Of a stretch of DNA of 64,000 nt, positions 43,496 through 52,287 are shown piece by piece. A program made the translations under genes and the position numbers. The stretch is taken from positions 310,001-374,000 of the forward strand of contig CAVSAR010000007.1 of NCBI GenBank assembly GCA_963726085.1, read 5' to 3'. Under the pieces are notes generated by a model. It saw only the letters and a program-made list of their open reading frames with translations. It had not been told where the DNA came from and made no database searches. Source of the stretch: ZC4RG30 sp963726085 (lineage in GTDB: Bacteria; Pseudomonadota; Gammaproteobacteria; Steroidobacterales; Steroidobacteraceae). Within the stretch, counting starts at the first letter, position 1. Each line of letters begins with the position of its first letter.

Positions 43496-44865
43496 ATGCG
43501 CGAGCGCGTGCTGTCACGTCGCCGGGCCGGCGTGTTGCTGCCGGTGTCCGCGCTGCTGCAACCCGGCAGCGGTGGCACTGGCGAGATCCCGCGCGGCGCT
43601 TCATCGACTGGTTGGTCCGCGGCTGGGTTTTCCGGTCTGGCAGCTGTTGCCGCTGGTGCCGGTGGACGCCAGTGGTTCGCCGTACTGGGCACGCTCCGAT
43701 CGTGCCGGCGATCCCGCGTTGCTCGATCGCCACGCGCCTGATCCGGGTAGGAAGGGGATTTCGAGCAATGGCGTGGAGAATCCGCGCCGCTGGCTCGCGA
43801 CTATCTGCATTGTTCGAGGCCCTCGGTGCCGAGCAGCAGGGTGAGCCCTGGTGGCGCTGGCCGTCGCCACTGCGCGATCGCGATCCGGACGCGTTGGCCC
43901 GCGCCGAACAGCGCCTGGCGCCCGCCATCGATGCACGGCGCGGCAGCAGTGGCGTTTCGACGCGCAGTGGCGCGCGCTGCGCATCCATGCCGCCTCGCGC
44001 AACGTGCGCATCTTCGGCGACCTGCCCATCTACGTGGCACCGGATTCGGTGGCCACGTGGACGGCACCGCGAACAGTTCCTGCTGCGCGACAGCGGCGAG
44101 GTGGCCGAGGTCGCCGGCGTGCCACCGGATTACTTTTCTGCCGATGGCCAGTTGTGGGGCAACCCGCTGTACGACTGGGAGCGGCAACGACGCGACGGCT
44201 TCGCGTTTCTGGCTGGACCGGCTGGCGCTGCAGGCCGATCGCTTCGACCTGCTGCGCATCGATCACTTCCGGGCGCTGGAGGCTTCTGGGCCGTGCCGGC
44301 CGGCGCCGCCACCGCGCGCGAGGGCAATGGCGCAAGGCACCCGGCGCTGCGCTGCTGCAGGCCGTGCCCGCGAGCTGCCGCAGCTGGAACTGGTGGCCGA
44401 GGATCTCGGCGTCATCACGCCGGAGGTGATGGCAGCTGCGCCGTGCATTTGACCATGCCCGGCATGCGCGTCCTGCAGTTCGGCTTCGATGGGGATCCGG
44501 CAAATCCACATTTGCCCCACCAGCACGAGATCGACTCGGTGGTGTACACCGGCACGCATGACAACGACACCACGCGCGGCTGGTACGAGACCCTGACGCC
44601 GTTCGCGCGCGACCTGGTGCGTCGCTATCTGGGTCGTGCCGACAATGAAGTCGCCGATGCGCTGCGTCGCAGTGCACTGGCTTCGGTGGGCAAGCTGGCC
44701 GTGTTGCCGGCGCAGGACCTGCTGGATCTGGGCAGTGCGGCACGACTTAATCGCCCCGGCACGGTGTCGGGCAACTGGAATTGGCGCCTGCCGCAGGAGG
44801 CGCTGACGCAGGCGCTGGCCATGAGGTATCGTGACCTCAATCAACTCTATAACCGGGGAACGTGA
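43496..44865 (+). pseudogene. malQ: 4-alpha-glucanotransferase MalQ, multiple frameshifts
   Basis: Amylomaltase (GH77) that disproportionates maltodextrins so GlgP can use them. Recognisable pieces lie in different frames: SRRRAGVLLPVSALL at the start, FPVWQLLPLVPVDASGSPYW, IFGDLPIYVAPDSV, PDYFSADGQLWGNPLYDW, DLLRIDHFRAL (nucleophile Asp region), LELVAEDLGVITPEV (acid Glu) and GTHDNDTTRGWYETL (transition-state Asp). At least five single-base shifts separate them. The last 130 residues are intact to the stop. It directly follows the GH57 gene and overlaps the GTG upstream of the LEA-type lipoprotein. Confidence 0.8.
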
Positions 44866-44867
44866 AC

Positions 44868-45317
44868 ATGTTGGTTCGCAGGCTTGCCGCGGCAGCCCTG
44901 TGCCTGCTGGGCGGCTGCAGTTCCATGCTGCCCAAGCTCGAGGCGCCCGACCTGCAGGTGGTCAATGTTGAGGTGGTCCGCAGCGACCTGCTGCAACAGG
45001 AGCTGCGCGTGCGCATGCGCGTGGACAATCCCAATGACCGGGTGTTGCCCGTGCATGCCATTACCTACGAGATGCAAGTCGGCGGCGAACCCTTTGCACA
45101 CGGCGAGTCGGAAAAGAATTTCGAGGTGCCGGCCAAGGGATCCACGGAGTTTGACGTCAGCGTCACTGCCAACGCGGCCGGCGCATTGCTCAAGCTGGCG
45201 TCCAAGGGCGTCAAGCTCGACGCCGTCGAATACCGGCTGGTTGGCAAGGTATCCCTGTCATCGGGCCTGATACGCAGCGTCCCGTTTGAGAAGAAGGGCG
45301 TGTTCAAGCTGCGCTGA
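44868..45317 (+). CDS. LEA14-like (LEA type 2) lipoprotein
   Basis: 149-residue lipoprotein: signal with lipobox LLGGC (Cys near residue 17). The mature part is a LEA_2/WHy domain: LEAPDLQVVNVEVVRSDLLQQELRVRMRVDNPNDRVLPVHAITYEMQVGGE and GSTEFDVSVTANAAGALL. Such beta-sandwich domains are linked to desiccation or stress tolerance; in bacteria the function is unproved. The ATG at 44868 has GGGG 9 nt upstream, better placed than for the GTG at 44862. It converges directly on glgA. Confidence 0.87.
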   Translation: MLVRRLAAAALCLLGGCSSMLPKLEAPDLQVVNVEVVRSDLLQQELRVRMRVDNPNDRVLPVHAITYEMQVGGEPFAHGESEKNFEVPAKGSTEFDVSVTANAAGALLKLASKGVKLDAVEYRLVGKVSLSSGLIRSVPFEKKGVFKLR

Positions 45318-46781
45318 TCAGGTCCCCAGCATCCGTTCGTACAGCGCGACGTATTCGCGCACCTGTTTTTCCCACGAGAAATCCATGGCCATGGCGTTTT
45401 GCACCAGTCGCCGCCACAGGCCCGACTGCGCGTGCCATTGCAGGGCCGTGGTGACCGCCCAGGTCAGGCCCGGCACGTCGTAGTCATTGAACACGATGCC
45501 GGTGCCCTGGCGTGTGTCCGGGTCGAAGTGCTGCACCGAGTCGGCCAGGCCGCCGGTGTTGCGCACGATGGGGATGGTCCCGTAGCGCAGGCTGTACATC
45601 TGGTTGAGCCCGCAGGGCTCGTACTGCGAGGGCATCAGGAACATGTCGCTGGCGGCCTCGATCCAGTGGGCGTGTTCCTCGCTGTAGCCACTGCGAAACG
45701 CCACCCGTGTCGGGTGCTCATGCGCCAGCTGCGTCAGGAACAGCTCGTAGCGCGCATCGCCGCTGCCCAGCACCGCCAGGCAGAATTCACTCTCGGCCAG
45801 CAGGCTCGGCAGTGCCTGCATCATCAGGTCCAGGCCCTTCTGCGATGCCAGGCGAGTGACCATGCCGATCAGCGGCAGGCGGCTGCGCGCCTGGGTGGCA
45901 AGTCCGGCGCGCTGGAGAAATTCCTGCTTGAGCGTGGCCTTGACGCCCAGCTGGGTGGCATTGAAATGCAGGGGCAGGAACCGGTCGTTGCGTGGATCCC
46001 ACTCCTGGTAGTCGACGCCGTTGAGAATGCCGGTCAGCGTGGGGGCGCGCGCGCGCAGCTCGGCATCCAGTCCATAACCGAATGCCGGAGTCTGGATCTC
46101 GCGCGCATAGGTTGGGCTGACCGTGCTGACGTGGTCCGCGTGGCGGATGCCTTCGCGCAGCGGGTTGATGCGACCGGCGGCCAGCTCTGTGGCATCCAGG
46201 TGATTGGCGGCGCCCGGCAATCCCAGGTCGGCGATAGCCGCCGCACCGAACACGCCCTGATAGGCAATGTTGTGTACCGACAGCAGGCTGCGCGTGGGCT
46301 GCAGCAGCTGGTCCCATGCGTAGACCGTACGCAACAGCAGCGGGCCAAATCCCGCATGCCAGTCATTGCAATGCAGAATCTGTGGCGCGAACACCATGCG
46401 CTGGCAGCTCATCAACGCGGCGTGGGTCAGCAGCAGGAACCGCAGATGCTCGTCAGGGGCACTGCCGTAGATGGCGTCGCGGCCGAACAGTGCCGGCGCG
46501 TCGACCAGGTAGATCATGGCCTCCGAGCCCGGCAGGTTGGTGGTGAACACCGAGAAGGACAGGGCATGTGCACCCAGCTGCAAAGGCACGTCCTGCAGCA
46601 GCTCCACCGGCCACAGATCGAGCGCGTGGCGATCGATCTGCCGGTACAGCGGCATGAACAGGCGCACGTCGTGCCCGGCCGCATGCAGGAACTTGGTCAG
46701 GGCGCCGGCCACGTCGGCAAGACCACCGGTCTTGGCCAGGGGCGCGACTTCAGAGGCAATAAGGCAGATGCGAAGGGGCAT
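45318..46781 (-). CDS. glgA: Glycogen synthase GlgA
   Basis: Transfers glucose from ADP-glucose to glycogen (GT5, 487 aa). It has the N-terminal substrate loop EVAPLAKTGGLADVAGAL, the partner HCNDWHAGFGPLLL and SVHNIAYQGVF motifs, ILNGVDYQEWDPRND, IGMVTRLASQKGLDLMMQALP, and the nucleotide-binding EPCGLNQMYSLRYGTIPIVRNTGGLADSV. It is intact, unlike its neighbours. The coding region begins 29 bp from the divergent serine-hydrolase-like gene. With glgC, glgB, glgP, malQ and GH57 it completes a glycogen cycle. Confidence 0.96.
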   Translation of the reverse strand: MPLRICLIASEVAPLAKTGGLADVAGALTKFLHAAGHDVRLFMPLYRQIDRHALDLWPVELLQDVPLQLGAHALSFSVFTTNLPGSEAMIYLVDAPALFGRDAIYGSAPDEHLRFLLLTHAALMSCQRMVFAPQILHCNDWHAGFGPLLLRTVYAWDQLLQPTRSLLSVHNIAYQGVFGAAAIADLGLPGAANHLDATELAAGRINPLREGIRHADHVSTVSPTYAREIQTPAFGYGLDAELRARAPTLTGILNGVDYQEWDPRNDRFLPLHFNATQLGVKATLKQEFLQRAGLATQARSRLPLIGMVTRLASQKGLDLMMQALPSLLAESEFCLAVLGSGDARYELFLTQLAHEHPTRVAFRSGYSEEHAHWIEAASDMFLMPSQYEPCGLNQMYSLRYGTIPIVRNTGGLADSVQHFDPDTRQGTGIVFNDYDVPGLTWAVTTALQWHAQSGLWRRLVQNAMAMDFSWEKQVREYVALYERMLGT

Positions 46782-46809
46782 GGGGAAAGTGTAGCTGTAT
46801 CATGTTGCA

Positions 46810-47874
46810 ATGCGCCGCGCGTTGATCGTCATCGTCATGCTGGCCCTCGTGGCAGCCGCGATTTCGGCCGGCACGCTGGCCGCCCACTGGCCGTTCTGGC
46901 AACGGGCATGGCAGTGGCACAGTGCCGCGCAGGGATGGCCCGACAAACTTAAGGGTCCCACGCGTACCCTGCAGCCGGCGACGATGCCCTCGGCACTTGG
47001 CATCACCAGGGATCCGGCGCTGACACAGGGCAGCGGTACATCGCTGCTGATGCTGGCCGATGCGGCCGGGCAGACCCGGGCCTATTTTGCCGACGGCGTG
47101 GATGAGCGCACGGCGGTGGATGGACGGGCGCTGAGCACTGCAGTGCTGGTGGTGGTGTACGGCGCATTGATCCAGCAGGGGCGCGCGCGGCTGCTGGATG
47201 AACCGGTGGGCAACCTGCTGGCGCAGTGGCATAACGATCCGCGTGGCGTGATTACCCCGCGCCAGCTGCTGTGGCAATTGAGCGGCTTGTCCGGCGGGCC
47301 GTCCAGTCCACTGAATCCCTTCAGCCCCCTGGCGCAACTGGCATCGGGGCCGAACTTTGAGCGCGCCGCGTTGCGCACGCCGCTGGTCTATCCACCCGGG
47401 TCGCACTTTGCCGCATCCCCTGCCAACGCGCAGCTGCTGGGGCTGGTGGCGGCGCGACTGACCGGCGAGGACTACGGCAGCACGCTGCAGCGGTTGGTCT
47501 GGTCGCGCCTGGCCGCGCAGCCGGCCACCGGCATGCTGGATCACCGCCGCGGCGACCTGGCCGCGCATTGCTGCTTCACGGCCAGCGCCGGGGACTGGCT
47601 GCGGCTGGCGGTGTTGCTGGCCAACGCCGGCCGCAACGGGCAGGTGCAGGTGCTGCCACAGGATTTCCTGCAGCAGGTCGCCACCGCGTCCCCGGTGGAT
47701 CCTGCCCAGGGCCTGGGGTTCCAGGTGCTCAAGGTGCAGGGCCGGCAATTGCTGCAGCTGGCAACCACCGGCCGGCGCCTGCTGCTGGCCCCGGAGTCAG
47801 GCCGGGTGCTTTTATGGGCCGGGGCCGGGGAACCACCCGAGGGTCTGGCAGCTCTACTCCTCCAAGGGCAGTAA
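46810..47874 (+). CDS. Serine-hydrolase (beta-lactamase-like) fold protein with altered active site
   Basis: Membrane-anchored or exported protein of 354 residues (RRALIVIVMLALVAAAISAGTLAAHW). The fold matches class C beta-lactamase / 6-aminohexanoate-hydrolase relatives: LLDEPVGNLLAQWHNDP, ITPRQLLWQLSGLSGG, YPPGSHFAASPANAQLLGLV and DWLRLAVLLANAGRNG. The nucleophile region reads DGRALSTAVLVVVYG; where SxxK is expected I see Ser but Val instead of Lys. If confirmed, the protein may be inactive or use another residue. It precedes the RND genes by 38 bp on the same strand; a link to efflux is only positional. Confidence 0.8.
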   Translation: MRRALIVIVMLALVAAAISAGTLAAHWPFWQRAWQWHSAAQGWPDKLKGPTRTLQPATMPSALGITRDPALTQGSGTSLLMLADAAGQTRAYFADGVDERTAVDGRALSTAVLVVVYGALIQQGRARLLDEPVGNLLAQWHNDPRGVITPRQLLWQLSGLSGGPSSPLNPFSPLAQLASGPNFERAALRTPLVYPPGSHFAASPANAQLLGLVAARLTGEDYGSTLQRLVWSRLAAQPATGMLDHRRGDLAAHCCFTASAGDWLRLAVLLANAGRNGQVQVLPQDFLQQVATASPVDPAQGLGFQVLKVQGRQLLQLATTGRRLLLAPESGRVLLWAGAGEPPEGLAALLLQGQ

Positions 47875-47912
47875 ACCGGGTGCGATAATCCGGGCTCAAT
47901 AATCGTGCAAAC

Positions 47913-49079
47913 ATGACTGATACACGGACCATCGTGACCGCCGCGAGCCTGGGGCTGGCACTGCTATGCGCCGGCTGGGCCATTTACGAGTCAAAGCACG
48001 AGGCTGCCTCGGGAAGTTCACAGGCCCAAAGCCAGCCTCGGCCGCCCAGTGGCCCGGCCACTGCCAGTGCACCAGGGGCCGCCGCTGGCACACCGGTGTT
48101 CGTCGTCACGGCCGTGGCCACGCGCCGCCAGATCAATGTGGGCATCGAGGCCATCGGCACTGCCGGTGCCAATGAGTCGGTCAACGTCAGTTCCAAGACC
48201 AGCAATATCGTCACCGCCATCCATTTCTCTGATGGCCAGGCCGTGCGGGCCGGCCAGATCCTGGTGGAGCTGGACCGCGCCCAGGCCAGTGCCGACCTTG
48301 CCGCGGCCACGGCGGACTTCGTGGAAAGCCAGAGCCAGTACAACCGCAGCCGCGACCTGGTGCAATCCCAGGTGGTTTCCAGGTCGCAGTTCGAGCAGCT
48401 GGAAGGCACCATGAAGGCCAACGCCGGGCGCGTGGCCGCGGCGCAGGCGCGACTGTCGGACACGTACATCCGTGCGCCGTTTTCTGGCCATGTGGGCCTG
48501 CGTCGCGTGAGCCTGGGCACGCTGATCAGCCCCGGCATCGTGATCACCACGCTGGATGACGTCAGTTCCATCAAGGTGGACTTCGCCGTGCCGGACCTTT
48601 ATGTGGGCGAGCTGCGCCCCGGCCAGCTGGTGACGGCGCGCACCAGCGCCTACCAGGGGCGCATGTTCGAGGGCAAAGTGGTCAGCATCGATTCGCGCAT
48701 CGATCCGGCCACGCGCGCGGTGATCGTGCGCGCGGTGGTGCCCAATCGTGATTCGGCCCTCAAGCCGGGGATGTTCCTGACTGTGGCCCTGTCCAAGGAG
48801 CGCCGCGACGCGCTGCTGGTGCCGGAGGAGGCGCTGGTGCCGGAGCAGGCGCGACAGTTCATCTATGTGATGGACGGCGAGGTGGTGGCCAAGCGCGAAG
48901 TGCGCCTGGGACGGCGCGAGCCGGGGTCCGTGGAGATCACCGAGGGCATCTCTGCGGGGGACCGCGTGGTGATCGAGGGGGCGATCAAGCTGCGCGATGG
49001 CGCCTCGGTCAAGGAGTTGCCGGCCGCCGTCACCGCGCCGGTGGCCCCCGCTGCAGTGCCTGCGCCCGCCACGTCATGA
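47913..49079 (+). CDS. RND efflux periplasmic adaptor (AcrA/MexE type)
   Basis: Membrane-fusion protein of a tripartite pump (388 aa). An N-terminal helix (IVTAASLGLALLCAGWAIYE) anchors it; there is no lipobox. Order of domains: lipoyl half (VSSKTSNIVTAIHFSDGQAVRAGQILVELD), alpha-hairpin (QASADLAAATADFVESQSQYNRS ... SRSQFEQLEGTMKANAGRVAAAQARL), second lipoyl half (IRAPFSGHVGLRRVSLGTLI), beta-barrel and C-terminal domain. The stop overlaps the pump gene start (ATGA). No outer-membrane channel (TolC type) is encoded beside it. Confidence 0.93.
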   Translation: MTDTRTIVTAASLGLALLCAGWAIYESKHEAASGSSQAQSQPRPPSGPATASAPGAAAGTPVFVVTAVATRRQINVGIEAIGTAGANESVNVSSKTSNIVTAIHFSDGQAVRAGQILVELDRAQASADLAAATADFVESQSQYNRSRDLVQSQVVSRSQFEQLEGTMKANAGRVAAAQARLSDTYIRAPFSGHVGLRRVSLGTLISPGIVITTLDDVSSIKVDFAVPDLYVGELRPGQLVTARTSAYQGRMFEGKVVSIDSRIDPATRAVIVRAVVPNRDSALKPGMFLTVALSKERRDALLVPEEALVPEQARQFIYVMDGEVVAKREVRLGRREPGSVEITEGISAGDRVVIEGAIKLRDGASVKELPAAVTAPVAPAAVPAPATS

Positions 49080-52000
49080 CGCTGTCCGAGCTGTCGATCC
49101 GCCGGCCGGTGTTCGCCACCGTGCTGTCGCTGCTGCTGCTGATCGTCGGTGTCATGGCGGCGCTGCGCCTGTCGATCCGTGAGTATCCGGACGTCTCGCA
49201 GCCGGTGGTCAGCATCAGCGTCAACTACCGCGGCGCCAACGCCACGGTCATCGAGACGCGTGTTACCCAGGTGATCGAGAACGAGGTTGCCGGACTGGAA
49301 GGGGTCGACAAGCTGACCTCGCAGAGTCGCGACGAGAATTCGTCGGTCAACGTGCAATTCAATGCCAATCGCAACGTCGATGATGCGGCCAACGACGTGC
49401 GCGACCGCGTGTCGCGCGTCATGGCGCGCCTGCCGGAGGAGGCCGATGCACCGCAGATCCAGAAGACCGACAGCAGCTCCGATCCGGTACTGTTTGCCAT
49501 CATCTCCAGCAACAAGCGCACCAGCCTGGAGCTCACTGACTATGCCGAACGCTACCTGGTGGATCGCATCTCGTCGGTGCCCGGCGTAGCCAGCGTATTC
49601 CTCAATGGCGGCCGGCGCTTCGCCATGCGCGTGTGGCTGGATCGCGGGGCTCTGGCCGCACGCCAGATCGCGGTCACCGACATCGAAAACGCCTTGCGCA
49701 CCGAGAATGTCGAGCTGCCCGCGGGCCGCATCGAGTCCGAGCAGCGTGAATTCACGCTGCGCACCGATACCTCGCTGCGAACCGAGGATGATTTCCGCAA
49801 CCTGGTGATCGGCCGCGGTGCCGACGGTTACCTGGTGCGCCTGGGGGAAGTGGCCACCGTGCAGCTGGCGGCCGAAAACCAGCGCAGCGGCGCGGCCACC
49901 AACGACGGGCCGGCCATCCTGATGCCGGTGGTGGCCCTGTCGACGGCCAACGTGCTGGAAGTCGCGGCCGCCGTGAAGAAGGAAATGGCGCTGATCCGCC
50001 AGGACCTGCCCAAGGACATCAGCCTGGAGGTCAACATCGACAATTCCGTGTTCATCATGGAGTCGATGAAGAAGGTGTTGCTGGCCCTGTGCGAGACGCT
50101 GGTCATCGTGCTGGTGGTGATCTTCCTGTTCCTGGGCAGCGTCAAGGCAACCCTGATACCGGCGGCCACCATCCCGGTATCGATTTTTGCCGCCGCCATG
50201 GTGATGCTGGCGCTGACGTATTCCATCAACACGCTGACCCTGCTGGGGGCGGTGCTGGCCATCGGCCTGGTGGTCGATGACGCCATCGTGGTGCTCGAGA
50301 ATGTCGTGCGGCGCATTGAAATGGGCGAGCAGCCGCTGCTGGCGGCCATCAACGGCAGTCGCGAAATCGCCTTCGCCGTGGTCGCCACCACCATGGTGCT
50401 GGTGGCGGTGTTCCTGCCGATTTCCTACCTGCAGGGCAACGTCGGGCGGTTGTTCAGCGAATTCGGCATCACGGTGGCCGCCGCGGTGGTGTTCTCGGCC
50501 CTTGTCGCGCTGTCACTGACGCCGATGATGACCTCGAAGCTGTTTGCCGGTGGCATCAAGCGCGGTGCCCTGGCGCAGTCCATCGACGATGCGTTCCGCT
50601 CGGTGGCCGCGGCCTATCGCAGCGCCCTGCAGTGGATGCTCAGTGGGGCGCGACCGCTGCTGGTGCTGGGGTTTTCCGGCGGTACCGCCTTGCTGGCCAT
50701 ACTGCTGCTGGTGGTCGGCTGGCCCTGGGCCGGCATGCGCCTGCCGCAGGAACTGGCCCCTGCCGAGGATCGTGGCCGGGTGCAGTTGTTCGTGGTCGGT
50801 CCGGAGGGGGCCAGCCTGCAGTACATGCAGCGCTACCTGACGCAGGTTGGCGATATCGCCAAGGACGAGGTCACGCGCGGCAACGCCACGCGCGTCATCC
50901 AGCGCACCGGCAATTTCAACCGCCAGGCCGACGTCAGCGTCGGCATGGTGCTGCTGCCGCTCAAACCCTGGAGCGAACGCAAGGACACGGCGGTCCAGAT
51001 CGTGCAGCGGCTGCGGCTGAGGACCCAGGACATCCCCGGCGTGCGCGTCGTGCCGCGCGCGCCGGGTGGCCTGGGCGGTGGCGGCAAGCCGGTGCAGATC
51101 GTGCTGCAGGGCTCCGAATACGAGCAGGTGGCCATCGTGGCCGAACGCGTGATGAAGGTCGCGGAGAAGAACCCGGGGTTGCTCAACCTGGAGACCGATT
51201 ACCAGGAGCGCCAGCCGCAGCTGCGCGTGGGCATCGATCGCAACAAGGCCGCCGACCTGGGCGTGTCCCTGACCAACGTTGGGCGCGCACTGGAGACCAT
51301 GTTGGGCTCGCGCGTGGTCACCACGTTCCTGATGGGCGGCGATGAGTACAACGTGCTGCTGCAGGCGCGCGATGAACAGCGCGCCTCGGTCAACGATCTG
51401 GACAATATCTACGTGCGCTCGGACAAGACGCGCGACCTGGTGCCGCTGGCCAGCGTGGTCAGCATCCAGGAGACCGGCGCGGCCTCCGAGCTGCGGCGCT
51501 TCAACCGCCAGCGCTCCATCACCGTGTCGGCCAACCTGGCCCCTGGCTATTCGCTGGGCGAGGCACTGACCTACATGGAAACCACCGTGCACGCGCAGGC
51601 CAAGAACGTGCCCATCCAGATCGAGTACGACGGCGAGTCGCGCGAGCTCAAGCGCTCCTCCGGTGGCCTGCTGCTGACCTTCGGCTTCGCGCTGCTGATC
51701 GTGTACCTGGTGCTGGCCGCGCAGTTCGAGAGTTTCGTGCATCCGCTGGTGATACTGGCGGCCGTGCCCATGGCCCTGACCGGGGCGTTCTTCGGCCTGT
51801 GGCTGTTCAATTCATCCATCAACGTATTCAGCCAGATCGGCTCGGTGATGCTGATCGGCATTGCCAGCAAGAACGGCATCCTGATTGTCGAGTTCGCCAA
51901 CCAGCTGCGCGATCGCGGCCGGGATTTCGTGGAGGCCACCATCGAGGCGGCCACCGCGCGCCTGCGGCCGGTGCTGATGACCACGCTGGCCACGGCCGCC

Positions 52001-52240
52001 GGTGCCGTGCCGCTGATGCTGGCCAGCGGCGCCGGTGCCGAGAGTCGCCAGTCCATCGGTGCCACGGTGTTCTTCGGCGCGGTGTTCGCCGTGGCCTTGA
52101 CGTTGTTCGTGGTGCCGGCGCTGTACGTAAAGATCGCCCGCAATACCCGTTCCCCCAAGTACCTGTCACGGCTGATCGACGGCCTGCACGCCACGGACAG
52201 CGGCCGGATCACCGATCCGGCTCCTTTGGAAGCGCCCTGA
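49076..52240 (+). CDS. RND efflux pump permease (HAE1 family)
   Basis: Proton-driven exporter, 1,054 residues, 12 helices with two large periplasmic loops. Typical N terminus LSELSIRRPVFATVLSLLLL, pore region VSVNYRGANATVIETRVTQ, and the proton-relay pair in TM4, LAIGLVVDDAIVVLENVVRR. The second half has TGAFFGLWLFNSSINVFSQIGSVMLIGIASKNGILIVEFANQLRDRG near residue 900. Substrate is unknown; HAE1 pumps export drugs, dyes or detergents. Length and motifs are complete. Confidence 0.95.
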   Translation: MTLSELSIRRPVFATVLSLLLLIVGVMAALRLSIREYPDVSQPVVSISVNYRGANATVIETRVTQVIENEVAGLEGVDKLTSQSRDENSSVNVQFNANRNVDDAANDVRDRVSRVMARLPEEADAPQIQKTDSSSDPVLFAIISSNKRTSLELTDYAERYLVDRISSVPGVASVFLNGGRRFAMRVWLDRGALAARQIAVTDIENALRTENVELPAGRIESEQREFTLRTDTSLRTEDDFRNLVIGRGADGYLVRLGEVATVQLAAENQRSGAATNDGPAILMPVVALSTANVLEVAAAVKKEMALIRQDLPKDISLEVNIDNSVFIMESMKKVLLALCETLVIVLVVIFLFLGSVKATLIPAATIPVSIFAAAMVMLALTYSINTLTLLGAVLAIGLVVDDAIVVLENVVRRIEMGEQPLLAAINGSREIAFAVVATTMVLVAVFLPISYLQGNVGRLFSEFGITVAAAVVFSALVALSLTPMMTSKLFAGGIKRGALAQSIDDAFRSVAAAYRSALQWMLSGARPLLVLGFSGGTALLAILLLVVGWPWAGMRLPQELAPAEDRGRVQLFVVGPEGASLQYMQRYLTQVGDIAKDEVTRGNATRVIQRTGNFNRQADVSVGMVLLPLKPWSERKDTAVQIVQRLRLRTQDIPGVRVVPRAPGGLGGGGKPVQIVLQGSEYEQVAIVAERVMKVAEKNPGLLNLETDYQERQPQLRVGIDRNKAADLGVSLTNVGRALETMLGSRVVTTFLMGGDEYNVLLQARDEQRASVNDLDNIYVRSDKTRDLVPLASVVSIQETGAASELRRFNRQRSITVSANLAPGYSLGEALTYMETTVHAQAKNVPIQIEYDGESRELKRSSGGLLLTFGFALLIVYLVLAAQFESFVHPLVILAAVPMALTGAFFGLWLFNSSINVFSQIGSVMLIGIASKNGILIVEFANQLRDRGRDFVEATIEAATARLRPVLMTTLATAAGAVPLMLASGAGAESRQSIGATVFFGAVFAVALTLFVVPALYVKIARNTRSPKYLSRLIDGLHATDSGRITDPAPLEAP

Positions 52241-52287
52241 CGCGGTAGAATGGACCGCTGGCGCCGGGTTCCGGGCCAGCCACTATC

